DNA of 64,000 bases from Emticicia aquatilis (GCF_014644295.1 NZ_BMKK01000017.1:1-64000); one strand, 5' to 3'; counted from the stretch's first letter, positions 17,889 through 27,883 are shown. Numbers and translations are program-made. The notes: generated by a model from the sequence alone, not told the origin.

Positions 17889-18343
17889 AAAAGCTATTAC
17901 TCTATATGACCGTGCAATTATTCTTCTTGAATAGCAGCACGGCACAAAATGAACCGAATGAGGTGCTGGTGACTACTTTTCTTGCAGCCGTAAAAAATCA
18001 TGATGCTGAAACATTCAGAAAAGTTTTGGACGAAAACATTGAGTGGATACAACCAGGAAATAACCTTACATCAGGCACCAAAAAGGGTTTGGTAGAAGTG
18101 CTGGCAATGTCAAAAGCCATCAACGTAGCTACTTCAAAGACCTTTCAATTAGTCGATTTTAAAATTATAGCCACTGGCACAAACGAAGTGCTTTGTCAAC
18201 TACATTTCAAAGCTGCCAGACAAGCTGGGGCAGTATTAGATGTTATCAATTATGATGTATATAGCATCGAAAATGGTAAGATAATTACGGCCAAGATTTA
18301 TTCTGCGGATATTAAGCAGGAAGATTATTTTTATGGGAAATGA
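17885..18343 (+). CDS. Exported SnoaL/NTF2-like protein
   Basis: 152 residues with a signal peptide (cleavage near STAQ, residue 21). The mature part is a SnoaL-like cone-shaped fold: FLAAVKNHDAETFRKVLDENIEWIQPGN, GLVEVLAMSKA, and FKAARQAGAVLDVINYDVYSIENGKI. Many such proteins bind small hydrophobic ligands, and no catalytic residues can be assigned. Coupled to the preceding membrane protein by a 4-bp overlap. Confidence 0.75.
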   Translation: MKKLLLYMTVQLFFLNSSTAQNEPNEVLVTTFLAAVKNHDAETFRKVLDENIEWIQPGNNLTSGTKKGLVEVLAMSKAINVATSKTFQLVDFKIIATGTNEVLCQLHFKAARQAGAVLDVINYDVYSIENGKIITAKIYSADIKQEDYFYGK

Positions 18344-18352
18344 TAAACAAAG

Positions 18353-18391
18353 CAGAACGTTTGAGTATCAATTTGTGACTCAAGCGTTCTG
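18353..18391 (+). terminator. Terminator-like hairpin after the SnoaL gene
   Basis: CAGAACGTTTGAGT (18353-18366) pairs with ACTCAAGCGTTCTG (18378-18391) through 14 positions including one G-U pair, with an 11-nt loop. It starts 10 bp after the stop codon. Confidence 0.6.
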
Positions 18392-18540
18392 TTATAAATT
18401 TTAACTTGATTTAATTTAGTGGTTTATTTTTGTAAAAACGGATGTTGGAAGGTCTGACAATATCACTATGGATTTGAATGCACCCTAAAAGAGATATAAA
18501 TGCTGTTTAATAGCACTATTGATATGATTTTAGGGGGGCA

Positions 18541-18963
18541 TTACTCTGTTTTTTTGTTAGTCATTTCCTTAAATTTGTCGATGTCCAAGTATATTATTCC
18601 CCAAATATGACCATCTAAGTCTTCAAGATTTCTTACCTGCATAAACCCTTCGTCAATCATGGGTGTTGGTTCTGTGCCTCCAGCTTTCAAACCATTTTCA
18701 ATAATTTCATTAACCTTGTCAAGGCTTTCTACAGGAAGTGTAAAGGTTGCAATTGTATTTTTTTTCGGGTCAGTAAGATTTTTTTTATTTCCTGATTCAG
18801 CCATTTTCAGCGTTTGCAGCATCACATATATTTGCTCACTCCAAACCATACATTTTTGGTCATCAAATGTAAATAAAGGATTGACTTTAAAGCCTAATTG
18901 TGTGTAAAAGGCCATTGATGCTTCCACATCTTTTACTGGTAAATTGATGAAAATTTGTTTCAT
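18541..18963 (-). CDS. VOC-family (glyoxalase/dioxygenase-fold) protein
   Basis: 140 residues with the paired beta-alpha-beta-beta-beta modules of the vicinal oxygen chelate fold: KQIFINLPVKDVEASMAFYTQLGFKVNP, then AGGTEPTPMIDEGFMQVRNLEDLDGHIWGI. Metal ligands typical of glyoxalase I are only partly present, so it resembles the PhnB/YaeR-like group of unknown substrate. Monocistronic. Confidence 0.82.
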   Translation of the reverse strand: MKQIFINLPVKDVEASMAFYTQLGFKVNPLFTFDDQKCMVWSEQIYVMLQTLKMAESGNKKNLTDPKKNTIATFTLPVESLDKVNEIIENGLKAGGTEPTPMIDEGFMQVRNLEDLDGHIWGIIYLDIDKFKEMTNKKTE

Positions 18964-19183
18964 TGTCTATTTTGTTTAAATATTCCTCAAAATAAACTTT
19001 CTTTTGAATTATTTAAGGGTGGGCAATCCGACAATTTTAAGGCGTATTTACGGCAAAGTATTCTTCAGCTCAAGTAGGTTAGTTATTTCTCCATTTTAAA
19101 ATGACCGCTAACTCTCAAATTTGCGAAGGTTTTCGGGGCTGCCCGTGCGGTAGTATTTTTTCCATTGTTAAAACTCACTAAGC

Positions 19184-19642
19184 CTACTCCTGAAAATTAT
19201 CATAGTAAGTAAAGTCCTTAGTGATTTTGCCATTTTCTATCGTGAAAATCGTACAAATGGGTAGCACAAACTTTGAGCCATCGGCTGCCGTTCCTGTCGA
19301 GATAAATTCAACTGTAATGTGTTTTTCACCAGAAGGATAAATTGCCACTACTTCATCATGTAGATTTGGGAAAATCTTGTTTAGTTCAGCATATTTTGTG
19401 CTGGTTTGTTGGTGCGTTTGCTTCACAATTTCTGTTCCGAACGATGGGTCTTTAAAATCAGCAGTATCGGCATACATTTCAGCCATTTTCGTCCATTCAT
19501 GAGTATTAAAATATTCATAGTATTGTTTAATGAGAGCCTCGTTAGGGTTTTGTGTTGTGGCTGGCTTTTCGGTTGTAGTTTCTTTTTTTGTGCAAGAAAT
19601 AATAAAACTGAATAGCAGGAGGGTGAGGATTAGCCTTTTCAT
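19184..19642 (-). CDS. SnoaL-like lipoprotein
   Basis: 152 residues from the ATG at 19642. The open frame runs 29 codons further upstream, but the segment before this ATG is not protein-like, and this ATG starts a lipoprotein signal (LLLFSFIISC with Cys about residue 17). The mature part, ALIKQYYEYFNTHEWTKMAEMYADTADFKDPS, is a SnoaL/NTF2-like ester-cyclase-type fold. Probably anchored in the outer membrane facing the periplasm. Ligand unknown. Confidence 0.75.
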   Translation of the reverse strand: MKRLILTLLLFSFIISCTKKETTTEKPATTQNPNEALIKQYYEYFNTHEWTKMAEMYADTADFKDPSFGTEIVKQTHQQTSTKYAELNKIFPNLHDEVVAIYPSGEKHITVEFISTGTAADGSKFVLPICTIFTIENGKITKDFTYYDNFQE

Positions 19643-19755
19643 GTCTTGAGATTTACGGGTTAAAAGTTCTAAGTTGCGTACTAAACCAAAATTGCCAAAA
19701 TACTCCGAAAATTCAAAGTATTTTGGCAATAAAACACTAATCTATACGATACCCT

Positions 19756-20997
<1,242 letters not shown>

Positions 20998-21129
20998 TCA
21001 AAATTGAGGTTAGGATGGGGGCCTTTCCTCAAAAAATTATAAGTTTGTTCGTATCTGAAAGAAATACTTTTTTGCTAAAAAATAGCGAAAAGTGGATTTT
21101 ATGAATACAAATCAGACTTAAAAGTATAA

Positions 21130-21163
21130 AAAAAGCCCTCACAAGAATTTGTAAAGGCTTTTT
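21130..21163 (-). terminator. Terminator downstream of hemN
   Basis: AAAAAGCC (21130-21137) pairs with GGCTTTTT (21156-21163), extended inside by ACAA/TTGT. On the minus strand it lies about 20 bp after the hemN stop and ends in a U tract, a good intrinsic terminator. Confidence 0.6.
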
Positions 21164-21183
21164 GGGTTACGTAGTAAAGGTTT

Positions 21184-22551
21184 TTATATCGTCTTTGAAA
21201 ACAATTTCTGTGTCGAGTTGGTCTGTGCTAAATGCTCATCGAATGCCATGCAAATATTCCTAATAAAGGCTTTTCCTGCTGGCAGAACTTTTAGCCCAAA
21301 CTCATTGTAGATGATGAGTTCATCATCAGCAAAATCTTCCAGCTTTTCGAGCAGTGTTTCTTTCTCTGCTGCCGTCCAATCTGAAATTTTCCATGAAGTT
21401 ACTAAATTACAAATAATATTCAAAATTTGTTCACGAATAAATAAATCTTTTTTGCTGAGAATGTGTCCTTTCAACACAGGGAGTTCTCCACCGTTTACTT
21501 TTTCGATATAAGGCTCAATTTCTTTGATATTTTGTGCAAAAGCCGTCCAGCTATCGCTTATTGACGATGCCCCAAGTCCCAACAAAACTTTCGATTGGGT
21601 GGTGGTATAACCCATGAAGTTGCGGTGAAGTGTGCCATTTTCTTGGGCTTTATATAAACTATCGTGCGGAAGCGAAAAATGGTCCATGCCAATTTCTGCG
21701 TAATTATTTGCCTCAAAAATTGCTCGCCCACGCTCATATAAAGCTCGTTTTTCTTCGCCACTTGGCAAATTACTTTCATCAAATCCACGTTGTCCGTTAC
21801 CCTTAATCCACGGCACGTGTGCGTACGAGTAAAACGCAATGCGGTCGGGTTTTAGCGTGAGGGTTTTCTGAATCGTATCTTCGATGGAAGAAAGTTGCTG
21901 AAACGGCAAACCAAAAACCAAATCGTGACTGATGGACGTATAGCCTATCGCACGGGCGAGTTCAGTCACTTTTTTGACATTCTCGAAAGGCTGAATGCGG
22001 TGAATGGCCAACTGAACTTTTGGGTCATAATCTTGCACACCAAAACTTACTCTTCGGAAACCTAAATCATAGAGCGTTTGGAGATGTTCGGCACTTGTAT
22101 TGTTGGGGTGTCCTTCAAAACTAAATTCGTGTTCGGGGCTTACTGTGGCATCTTTCAAAATGCCTTCGATAAGCATTCGGAGAGTTTCTGGAGCAAAAAA
22201 ACTGGGAGTTCCACCTCCCAAATGTATTTCGGCAATCTGCGGTTTTTCGGGAAAAATAGCCAAATACAAGGCCCATTCTTTCAAAACTGCTTGAATATAA
22301 GGCTCTTCTACCGCATGATTTTTGGTGATTCGCTTGTGGCAAGCACAAAACGTACACAGACTTTCGCAATACGGTAAATGAATATAGAGGCTTATGCCCG
22401 AAGTTGTATTAGTTGCGGAAAAGGTTTCAACCAAACGATTCTGCCATTTATGAGCATCGAAAGTTTCGTTTTGCCAATGTGGTACAGTCGGGTAACTGGT
22501 GTATCTGGGGCCAGCTACATCATATTTTTTTATAAGCGAAGAATCTGCCAT
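21184..22551 (-). CDS. hemN: Oxygen-independent coproporphyrinogen III oxidase (radical SAM)
   Basis: 455 residues. The radical-SAM cluster motif is C62-x3-C66-x2-C69 with a following C71 in the HemN pattern (YCESLCTFCAC). GGGTPSF and SFEGHPNN bind SAM, and the HemN C-terminal domain begins with LFIREQILNIICNL. It decarboxylates coproporphyrinogen III to protoporphyrinogen IX without O2. The N-terminal YDVAGPRYTSYPTVPHW is characteristic of true HemN rather than HemW. Divergent from the AAA ATPase gene. Confidence 0.92.
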   Translation of the reverse strand: MADSSLIKKYDVAGPRYTSYPTVPHWQNETFDAHKWQNRLVETFSATNTTSGISLYIHLPYCESLCTFCACHKRITKNHAVEEPYIQAVLKEWALYLAIFPEKPQIAEIHLGGGTPSFFAPETLRMLIEGILKDATVSPEHEFSFEGHPNNTSAEHLQTLYDLGFRRVSFGVQDYDPKVQLAIHRIQPFENVKKVTELARAIGYTSISHDLVFGLPFQQLSSIEDTIQKTLTLKPDRIAFYSYAHVPWIKGNGQRGFDESNLPSGEEKRALYERGRAIFEANNYAEIGMDHFSLPHDSLYKAQENGTLHRNFMGYTTTQSKVLLGLGASSISDSWTAFAQNIKEIEPYIEKVNGGELPVLKGHILSKKDLFIREQILNIICNLVTSWKISDWTAAEKETLLEKLEDFADDELIIYNEFGLKVLPAGKAFIRNICMAFDEHLAQTNSTQKLFSKTI

Positions 22552-22736
22552 GCGTTTACTTAATTTTCACGCAAAAATAGAAGTTATGTTTCTGGAAAAT
22601 GATGAGGAATGTCATGTTTCCAAAATCAGAAACTAAGATACAGAACTCAAAATCAGCCTTTGGTCAAAAAAATAATAAAGTTTCATTCAAGAATCGCTTA
22701 TATTTATCGAAAGATTTTATTCAAATATTTTTATCA

Positions 22737-24134
22737 ATGCGAACCTACAACCAAATCAAACGCCAAATAGATTTGAACCCTTTTGCTGAATTAATGCTTC
22801 GGAATGAACTAAAGGCTTTACCAAGCATTATTCACGAAAACGAATACATTGATGCCTCGGTGCATGGTTATTGGAATACTCGACATGTGTTACTTTTGGC
22901 TACAACGCAACGCATTTTATTGGTTGATAGCGATAACTACGGCGATGTTGAAGTGATAGAATTTCCTTATGATAAAAGCGTTACGGTGCGTTGTCCAACG
23001 GCCGATTCAGTAGTTTTTGGTACGGCAGAACGTAAGGTAAAAGTTGATAATACGCTCGAAGAATACATTGCGGCTTTCTATGCAGTTGTGCAAGATAGAT
23101 TGGCAGGAAAAGAACCACAACTTTATCGTGAAAGAGATATTTACGCACAAGAAGAACAAACTGGTGAGCCTTTACCGCAAACAAATAATCCATTTCATGT
23201 CATTTTACGTGGACTTGATGGACTTTCAAAAATGATAGTTCCGCAGGCCGAAGAAAATAAACAGCAGTCACTAACTGAAGATTCTCAAGCCACCGTGAAA
23301 GGAACAAAACAATCAACCGAACCAGAAAAAACATTGGATGAACTTTTGGCGGAATTGAACGCTTTGGTAGGTTTGGAGAATGTGAAAGAAGAAGTGAAAA
23401 GTTTAGTAAATGTGCTAAAAATCGAGAAAATCAGAAAAGAGCAAGGCATTACGCTGCCCGACCGCTCGTTGCACATGGTTTTTCATGGAAATCCTGGTAC
23501 GGGAAAAACAACGATTGCGAGGCTTTTGGCTAAAATTTTCAAAGCTTTGGGCGTACTGAGCAAAGGACAATTATATGAAACCGACCGCAGTGGCTTGGTA
23601 GCTGGTTATACTGGACAAACATCGCTGAAAGTGCGTGAAGTTTGCCAAAAAGCGATGGGAGGAATTTTGTTTATTGACGAAGCCTACGCTCTCAATACCG
23701 AAGACACTTATGGCCCCGAAGCTGTGAACACGATTGTGAAATTTATGGAAGATAATCGTGATGATTTTGTAGTGATTGTGGCGGGTTATGAAGAAAAAAT
23801 GACAGAATTTATCAACTCAAACCCTGGTTTACATTCGAGGTTTAATAAGTACATTGCCTTTAAAGATTATACACCCGAAGAATTGGTCGATATTTTCTTG
23901 TTGCAAACCGCCAAAGTGCAACTGAAAGTAAATGATGATGCACAAGAAAAAGTCTATAAGTTATTCAAAGAACTTTACGAAGACCGAGATGCATCTTTCG
24001 GAAATGGTCGTCTGGCTCGTAATATTTTTGAGAAAACTTACGAAAAACAAGCGAATCGCCTTGTGAGTGAAGGCATTGAAAAAGCGGATATTAGTTTGAT
24101 AAAAGTAGAGGATATTCCTGTGATGGATTCATAG
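22737..24134 (+). CDS. CbxX/SpoVK-type AAA ATPase with N-terminal PH-like domain
   Basis: 465 residues from the ATG at 22737. The frame is open from 22599, but the extra 46 residues (rich in Lys/Asn) look like translated leader. The N-terminal 120 residues resemble a bacterial PH-like beta-barrel (VLLLATTQRILLVDSDN, VTVRCPTADSVVFGTAERKVKVDN), followed by a charged linker and a DELLAELNALVGLENVKEEV segment that opens the AAA core. Walker A is HGNPGTGKTTIARLL (about 250) and Walker B GGILFIDEAYAL (about 306), with sensor/arginine-finger region NPGLHSRF. CbxX-type ATPases remodel protein complexes such as Rubisco; no Rubisco is here. Client unknown. Confidence 0.8.
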   Translation: MRTYNQIKRQIDLNPFAELMLRNELKALPSIIHENEYIDASVHGYWNTRHVLLLATTQRILLVDSDNYGDVEVIEFPYDKSVTVRCPTADSVVFGTAERKVKVDNTLEEYIAAFYAVVQDRLAGKEPQLYRERDIYAQEEQTGEPLPQTNNPFHVILRGLDGLSKMIVPQAEENKQQSLTEDSQATVKGTKQSTEPEKTLDELLAELNALVGLENVKEEVKSLVNVLKIEKIRKEQGITLPDRSLHMVFHGNPGTGKTTIARLLAKIFKALGVLSKGQLYETDRSGLVAGYTGQTSLKVREVCQKAMGGILFIDEAYALNTEDTYGPEAVNTIVKFMEDNRDDFVVIVAGYEEKMTEFINSNPGLHSRFNKYIAFKDYTPEELVDIFLLQTAKVQLKVNDDAQEKVYKLFKELYEDRDASFGNGRLARNIFEKTYEKQANRLVSEGIEKADISLIKVEDIPVMDS

Positions 24135-24158
24135 GAACGTCCAGTTTGGACGTTCCTA
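24132..24158. terminator. Bidirectional terminator palindrome
   Basis: TAGGAACGTCCA (24132-24143) and its exact reverse complement (24147-24158) enclose a 3-nt loop. The TAG stop of the AAA ATPase is the first three bases of the stem. It lies between two convergent genes, so it can terminate both. Confidence 0.6.
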
Positions 24159-24163
24159 CGGGT

Positions 24164-25693
24164 TTACAATTCTTCAATATTTTTTAAATAAATTTCGGCT
24201 TGTTGTAAAACTTCATTTCTTTGTTGGTCGGGCATTTTATTGAGGGTAACGTAAGCCATACCGATGCGTGGATTTCGTTCGAGTTTAGCACGATTTCGTT
24301 CATAAAAATGCCAGTAAAGCGAGTTAAACGGACACGATTTATGACCAACTTTCTTGCTTTTATCATAAAAACACGAGCCACAATAATCGCTCATTTTATC
24401 AATATAATTAGCCGAGGCAACGTAAGGTTTTGAGCCAACAATTCCGCCATCGGCATATTGGCTCATACCACGAGTATTCGTAATTTCGACCCACTCAATG
24501 GCATCAATGTAAATGCCCAAATACCACTCATCAATTTCATCGGGATTGATGCCCGCCAGCAAACAAAAATTGCCAATGACCATTAATCGTTGAATATGGT
24601 GTGCATAAGCCAGATTCAATGATTGACCAACGGAATGTTTCATGCAATTCATTTTGGTTTTGCCAGTCCAAAAGAAATCGGGGAGTTTTTGTTGATGTTC
24701 AAAATAATTAAGTGTTTGAAAATCAGGCATTTTGTTCCAATAAATACCCCTCATGTATTCTCGCCAACCGATAATCTGCCTTACAAAACCTTCGATTTGA
24801 GCGATTGAAATATCATCTTGATTTTGTTGCCAATGCTCAACTGCTCGCTCAACCACTTCCAATGGTGAAAGCAATTTTATATTCATCGAAAACGATAATC
24901 GTGAATGGTAAATCGACCAATATTGCATGGCCATGGCATCTTCGTAAGTGCCAAAATTCGGTAAGCAATTTCTCACAAAAAACTCCAATAATTGTAAGGA
25001 TTCTTGTCGAGTTACTGGCCAAAAGAAATTCTTGGCGTTTACGCTACCAATGGTCTTGACTTCTTGGTTTTGTACAAGTTGGTAAATCTCCGAAACATCT
25101 CGACTGAAAACCAAAGGCTCAACGGGACGGTGTTCTTTTGGAAGTTTTTTGCGGTTGTCGGCATCGTAGTTCCATTGTCCTGTGAGTGGTTCGTTTCCAT
25201 CCATCAGAATCCCGTATTTCTTTCGCATCATACGGTAGAAACTTTCCATCAGAAAAGTCTTTTTTCCTTTGAAAAAATCACCCAATTCGTTTCTTCGGCT
25301 CAAGAAATGTTCAGTATCATAAACTTTTGTAGAAATATTAAGCGTGCTTGAAAAAGCCTTCAATTGTTCATCAAGGCGATATTCATCGGGAAGTTGATAT
25401 TCAAATTCTGTAATTTGATTTTGCTCAATAATCCACTCAAGATTTTTGGTCAGCGATTGTGTGTTTCGCTCATCGTCCAAACGTAAATAAATGATGCTAT
25501 GTTCTTGATTTTCAAGGTTTTGAGCAAACGAACGCATAGCCGAAAAGAAGCCTATGACCTTTTGTATATGATGCTTCACGTAGTCAGTTTCCTGCCTCAT
25601 TTCCATCATTACATACAAAATATTAGTGCTTTTATCTTGAAACCAAGAGTGATTATGATTGAGCTGGTCGCCCAGTATTAGTCGAAGAACCAT
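24164..25693 (-). CDS. Fe-S bacterial cryptochrome/(6-4) photolyase-like protein
   Basis: 509 residues, the size of the FeS-BCP/PhrB group (DPRP family). The start VLRLILGDQLNHNHSWF is diagnostic. Four cysteines for a 4Fe-4S cluster occur near residues 348 (MNCMKH), 436 and 439 (YCGSC) and 452 (KSCPFN), matching the spacing in PhrB. FAD binding lies in the C-terminal helical domain (RGMSQYADGG). These enzymes repair (6-4) UV photoproducts with blue light, and some act as photoreceptors. The neighbourhood gives no regulatory partner. Confidence 0.88.
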   Translation of the reverse strand: MVLRLILGDQLNHNHSWFQDKSTNILYVMMEMRQETDYVKHHIQKVIGFFSAMRSFAQNLENQEHSIIYLRLDDERNTQSLTKNLEWIIEQNQITEFEYQLPDEYRLDEQLKAFSSTLNISTKVYDTEHFLSRRNELGDFFKGKKTFLMESFYRMMRKKYGILMDGNEPLTGQWNYDADNRKKLPKEHRPVEPLVFSRDVSEIYQLVQNQEVKTIGSVNAKNFFWPVTRQESLQLLEFFVRNCLPNFGTYEDAMAMQYWSIYHSRLSFSMNIKLLSPLEVVERAVEHWQQNQDDISIAQIEGFVRQIIGWREYMRGIYWNKMPDFQTLNYFEHQQKLPDFFWTGKTKMNCMKHSVGQSLNLAYAHHIQRLMVIGNFCLLAGINPDEIDEWYLGIYIDAIEWVEITNTRGMSQYADGGIVGSKPYVASANYIDKMSDYCGSCFYDKSKKVGHKSCPFNSLYWHFYERNRAKLERNPRIGMAYVTLNKMPDQQRNEVLQQAEIYLKNIEEL

Positions 25694-25756
25694 GAAAATT
25701 TTTTCGTAAATGTTTCATGGGTTTAACTAATTATACACTTATTTGTTTACACGTGA

Positions 25757-26464
25757 TTAAACCAATCCTTCAGGATTTGGGATAAAATTCAAGAACGAAT
25801 CACTGTGTTTTTTATATTTTTCGGTGTCGAGTGTATAAAGAAATGCCCCTTTTTTCGAGAAACCTTTTTGTTTTTCCTTTAACTTAATCAAAAGCCCTGT
25901 CGATAGGATTTTTCTGCTAAAATTTCGCTTATCGAAATTACTGCCATAAATCGCTTCATAGAGATTTAATATCTGCGGAATCGTAAATTTCTCGGGCATT
26001 AATTCAAAGCCAATCGGATGAAAAGCTGCTTTATAACGCAAGCGTTCGATGGCAATTTTTATCATCTCTCGGTGGTCGAAGAGTAATTCAGGTAAATCTT
26101 GCATCGAAAACCATTGAGCATGGTGCGTATCCGAAATCTTGGTTTCGTAGTCTTTCACATTGACCAACGCATAATACGCCACCGCAACTGTACGCTCAAC
26201 AGGGTCACGGCTGGGGTCGCCAAAGGCATTGAGTTGCTCCAAAAAAATGCCTGTCACTCCCGTTAATTCAAATAAAATTCGCTCGGCTGCTTGGTCGAGG
26301 CTTTCGTTGGGTTTGAGCCAGCCACCCATCAACGACCATGTATCGTGGTCGGTTTGTACACCTCGTTTTACCAACAAAAGTTTTAATTCTTCGCCATCAA
26401 AACCAAAAATGATGGAGTCGAGAGCTACCAAACATTTGGTCTGTTGTTTATAAAGTTCTAACAT
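25757..26464 (-). CDS. Nudix-domain transcriptional regulator (NrtR/AraR-like)
   Basis: 235 residues. An N-terminal Nudix domain (about 8-140) has the box GGWLKPNESLDQAAERILFELTGV, in which the usual REUXEE is degenerate (AERILFEL), suggesting ligand binding without hydrolysis. The C-terminal winged helix (about 150-220) contains FTIPQILNLYEAIYG and FDKRNFSRKIL. Such proteins regulate NAD or sugar metabolism genes in response to ADP-ribose-like ligands. Divergent from the ABC ATPase at 26596 with about 130 bp between. Confidence 0.8.
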   Translation of the reverse strand: MLELYKQQTKCLVALDSIIFGFDGEELKLLLVKRGVQTDHDTWSLMGGWLKPNESLDQAAERILFELTGVTGIFLEQLNAFGDPSRDPVERTVAVAYYALVNVKDYETKISDTHHAQWFSMQDLPELLFDHREMIKIAIERLRYKAAFHPIGFELMPEKFTIPQILNLYEAIYGSNFDKRNFSRKILSTGLLIKLKEKQKGFSKKGAFLYTLDTEKYKKHSDSFLNFIPNPEGLV

Positions 26465-26572
26465 TCAGGGTTTTATAGATTATAATTGTAGGTCAGTGTC
26501 ATGAATTATTAGCAATATAAGGAAGTAGCCATCCATGCACAACAAAAGTAGGTATTTTCTCTAAAAAACTCG

Positions 26573-26580
26573 TATTTTTG
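26573..26580 (+). promoter_or_regulatory. -7 box of the ABC ATPase promoter
   Basis: TATTTTTG fits TAnnTTTG and lies 16 bp before the ATG at 26596, implying a very short leader. Confidence 0.4.
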
Positions 26581-26595
26581 CACAAAAAAGCCTAA

Positions 26596-27552
26596 ATGTC
26601 ATTGCTAAAAATCAATAATTTACATAAGTCTTTCGAGGGAGTAAAGGCAGTTAATGATATTTCAATCACGCTCGAAAAAGGTAGAATTTTAGCGATTTTG
26701 GGCGAAAGTGGCTCAGGAAAAACAACTCTTCTGCACTTAATTGCGGCTCTCTACGAACCCGACTCTGGAACACTTCTGCTTGATAATGAACGTATTACAC
26801 CACCCTCCGAAAAACTGATTGCTGGGCATCCAGACATTAAACTCGTTCGGCAAGACTACGGACTTTTTCCGAATATGTCAATCCGTGCCAATATTGCGTA
26901 TGAATTGCGTTATTATGAAGAAAATTACAGGAATGAAAGAGTAGATAAACTCCTTGAAATTAGTGGTTTAACTCATGTGCAACATCATGTGCCTCGACAA
27001 GTTTCGGGAGGAGAACAGCAGCGTGCTACCATCGTTAAAGCCATTGCCGAAGAACCAAAATTACTGTTGCTTGATGAGCCTTTCAGCCATTTGGATGCTG
27101 TAAATAAACGCCGACTAAAAAACGAAGTATTAAACCTCATCAAAGCCGAAGAAGTAAGTTGTATTTTCGTAACGCACGATGTTACTGATGCCTACGGAAT
27201 GGCCGATGAATTGCTAATCATGCAAAACGGTAATGCTCTGCAACTTGGCTCGCCCGAAGAAATTTATCGAAACCCAAGCAATCAGTATGTGGCTGAGATT
27301 ACGGGGGAAACTTCTTTGAGTTCTGAGTTAAAACTCAGCACTCAGCACTCAGAACTCAGAACTTTCCTTCGCCCCTCGCAGATTCGAGTTTCTGAAAAGT
27401 CAGCTATCAAAGGTACGGTTGTATCGGTTAAATTTTTGGGAGCGTATTATGAGGTAATTTTAGAAGTTGAAGATTTCAATCTAAAAATGTATAGTTTTGA
27501 TAAACTTAATGTTGGGGAAAAAATAGGAATTAAAATCAGGCAACTTGATTAA
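26596..27552 (+). CDS. ABC transporter ATP-binding protein (PotA/FbpC-like)
   Basis: 318 residues. Walker A is GESGSGKTTLL, the Q-loop VRQDYGLFPN, the signature VSGGEQQRATI and Walker B LLLLDEPFSHLD, with the H-loop FVTHD. A C-terminal TOBE/OB-like domain (about 262-318) is typical of polyamine/iron/sulfate importers. No permease or binding-protein gene is adjacent, so it is an orphan. The linker between the ATPase and the TOBE-like domain (about residues 240-257, rich in Ser/Leu/Thr) is encoded by a DNA palindrome (27319-27363). The Nudix regulator is divergent. Confidence 0.85.
   Translation: MSLLKINNLHKSFEGVKAVNDISITLEKGRILAILGESGSGKTTLLHLIAALYEPDSGTLLLDNERITPPSEKLIAGHPDIKLVRQDYGLFPNMSIRANIAYELRYYEENYRNERVDKLLEISGLTHVQHHVPRQVSGGEQQRATIVKAIAEEPKLLLLDEPFSHLDAVNKRRLKNEVLNLIKAEEVSCIFVTHDVTDAYGMADELLIMQNGNALQLGSPEEIYRNPSNQYVAEITGETSLSSELKLSTQHSELRTFLRPSQIRVSEKSAIKGTVVSVKFLGAYYEVILEVEDFNLKMYSFDKLNVGEKIGIKIRQLD
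27319..27363. repeat. Palindromic repeat carried in frame inside the ABC ATPase gene
   Basis: AGTTCTGAGTT (27319-27329) and its exact reverse complement (27353-27363) surround a spacer made of CACTCAG-type direct repeats. It encodes SSELKLSTQHSELRT in the linker between ATPase and TOBE-like domains without breaking the frame. Confidence 0.65.
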
Positions 27553-27617
27553 TTGGTTATTAAACATTTTCTATGACGCCGTCGATATTTACGTAGAGAC
27601 AAAGCATAGATATTGAT

Positions 27618-27645
27618 GTAGAGACAGGGCATGCCCTGTCTCTAC
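27618..27645. repeat. 28-bp perfect palindrome
   Basis: A loopless palindrome with arms of 14 bp reading GTAGAGACAGGGCA from each 5' side. A half copy GTAGAGACAAAGCAT starts at 27592, and a degenerate arm occurs at 64-78. This looks like a dispersed REP-like element, in the 478-bp gap between the ABC ATPase and metK. Confidence 0.7.
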
Positions 27646-27816
27646 TGAGGTTAATCATGTCTTATTGGTATCTATTGTGGCAAAAAATGAATATAGTTTT
27701 AAGTTAAAATATCTTTTCAATCAATATTAAATAGATAAAAAATCTATTCTCAAAAACCAAAGTAGATATTTTCTGTGTACGTTGAATAAAATTTAGATAA
27801 AAATTTATTCTAAACT

Positions 27817-27848
27817 TTTGGTTTTGTATCGGTAAATTCCCAACTTTG
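27817..27848 (+). promoter_or_regulatory. Predicted metK promoter
   Basis: TTTG (27817-27820), a 20-bp spacer, then CAACTTTG (27841-27848, one change from TAnnTTTG) fits the Bacteroidota sigma-A promoter. Transcription would start near 27855 and give a leader of about 175 nt. A 12-bp direct repeat TTTGTATCGGTA (27823-27834 and 27845-27856) overlaps it with 22-bp spacing. Confidence 0.5.
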
Positions 27849-27883
27849 TATCGGTATCAAGAATTTCTAATTAATTTTAGAAA

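Noticed and set aside
22599-22736. N-terminal extension of the AAA ATPase
   Set aside because: The 46 residues are low-complexity Lys/Asn/Ser sequence, and the conserved fold begins after the ATG at 22737.
26596-27552. Complete ABC importer locus
   Set aside because: No permease or binding-protein gene is on either side; only the ATPase is present.
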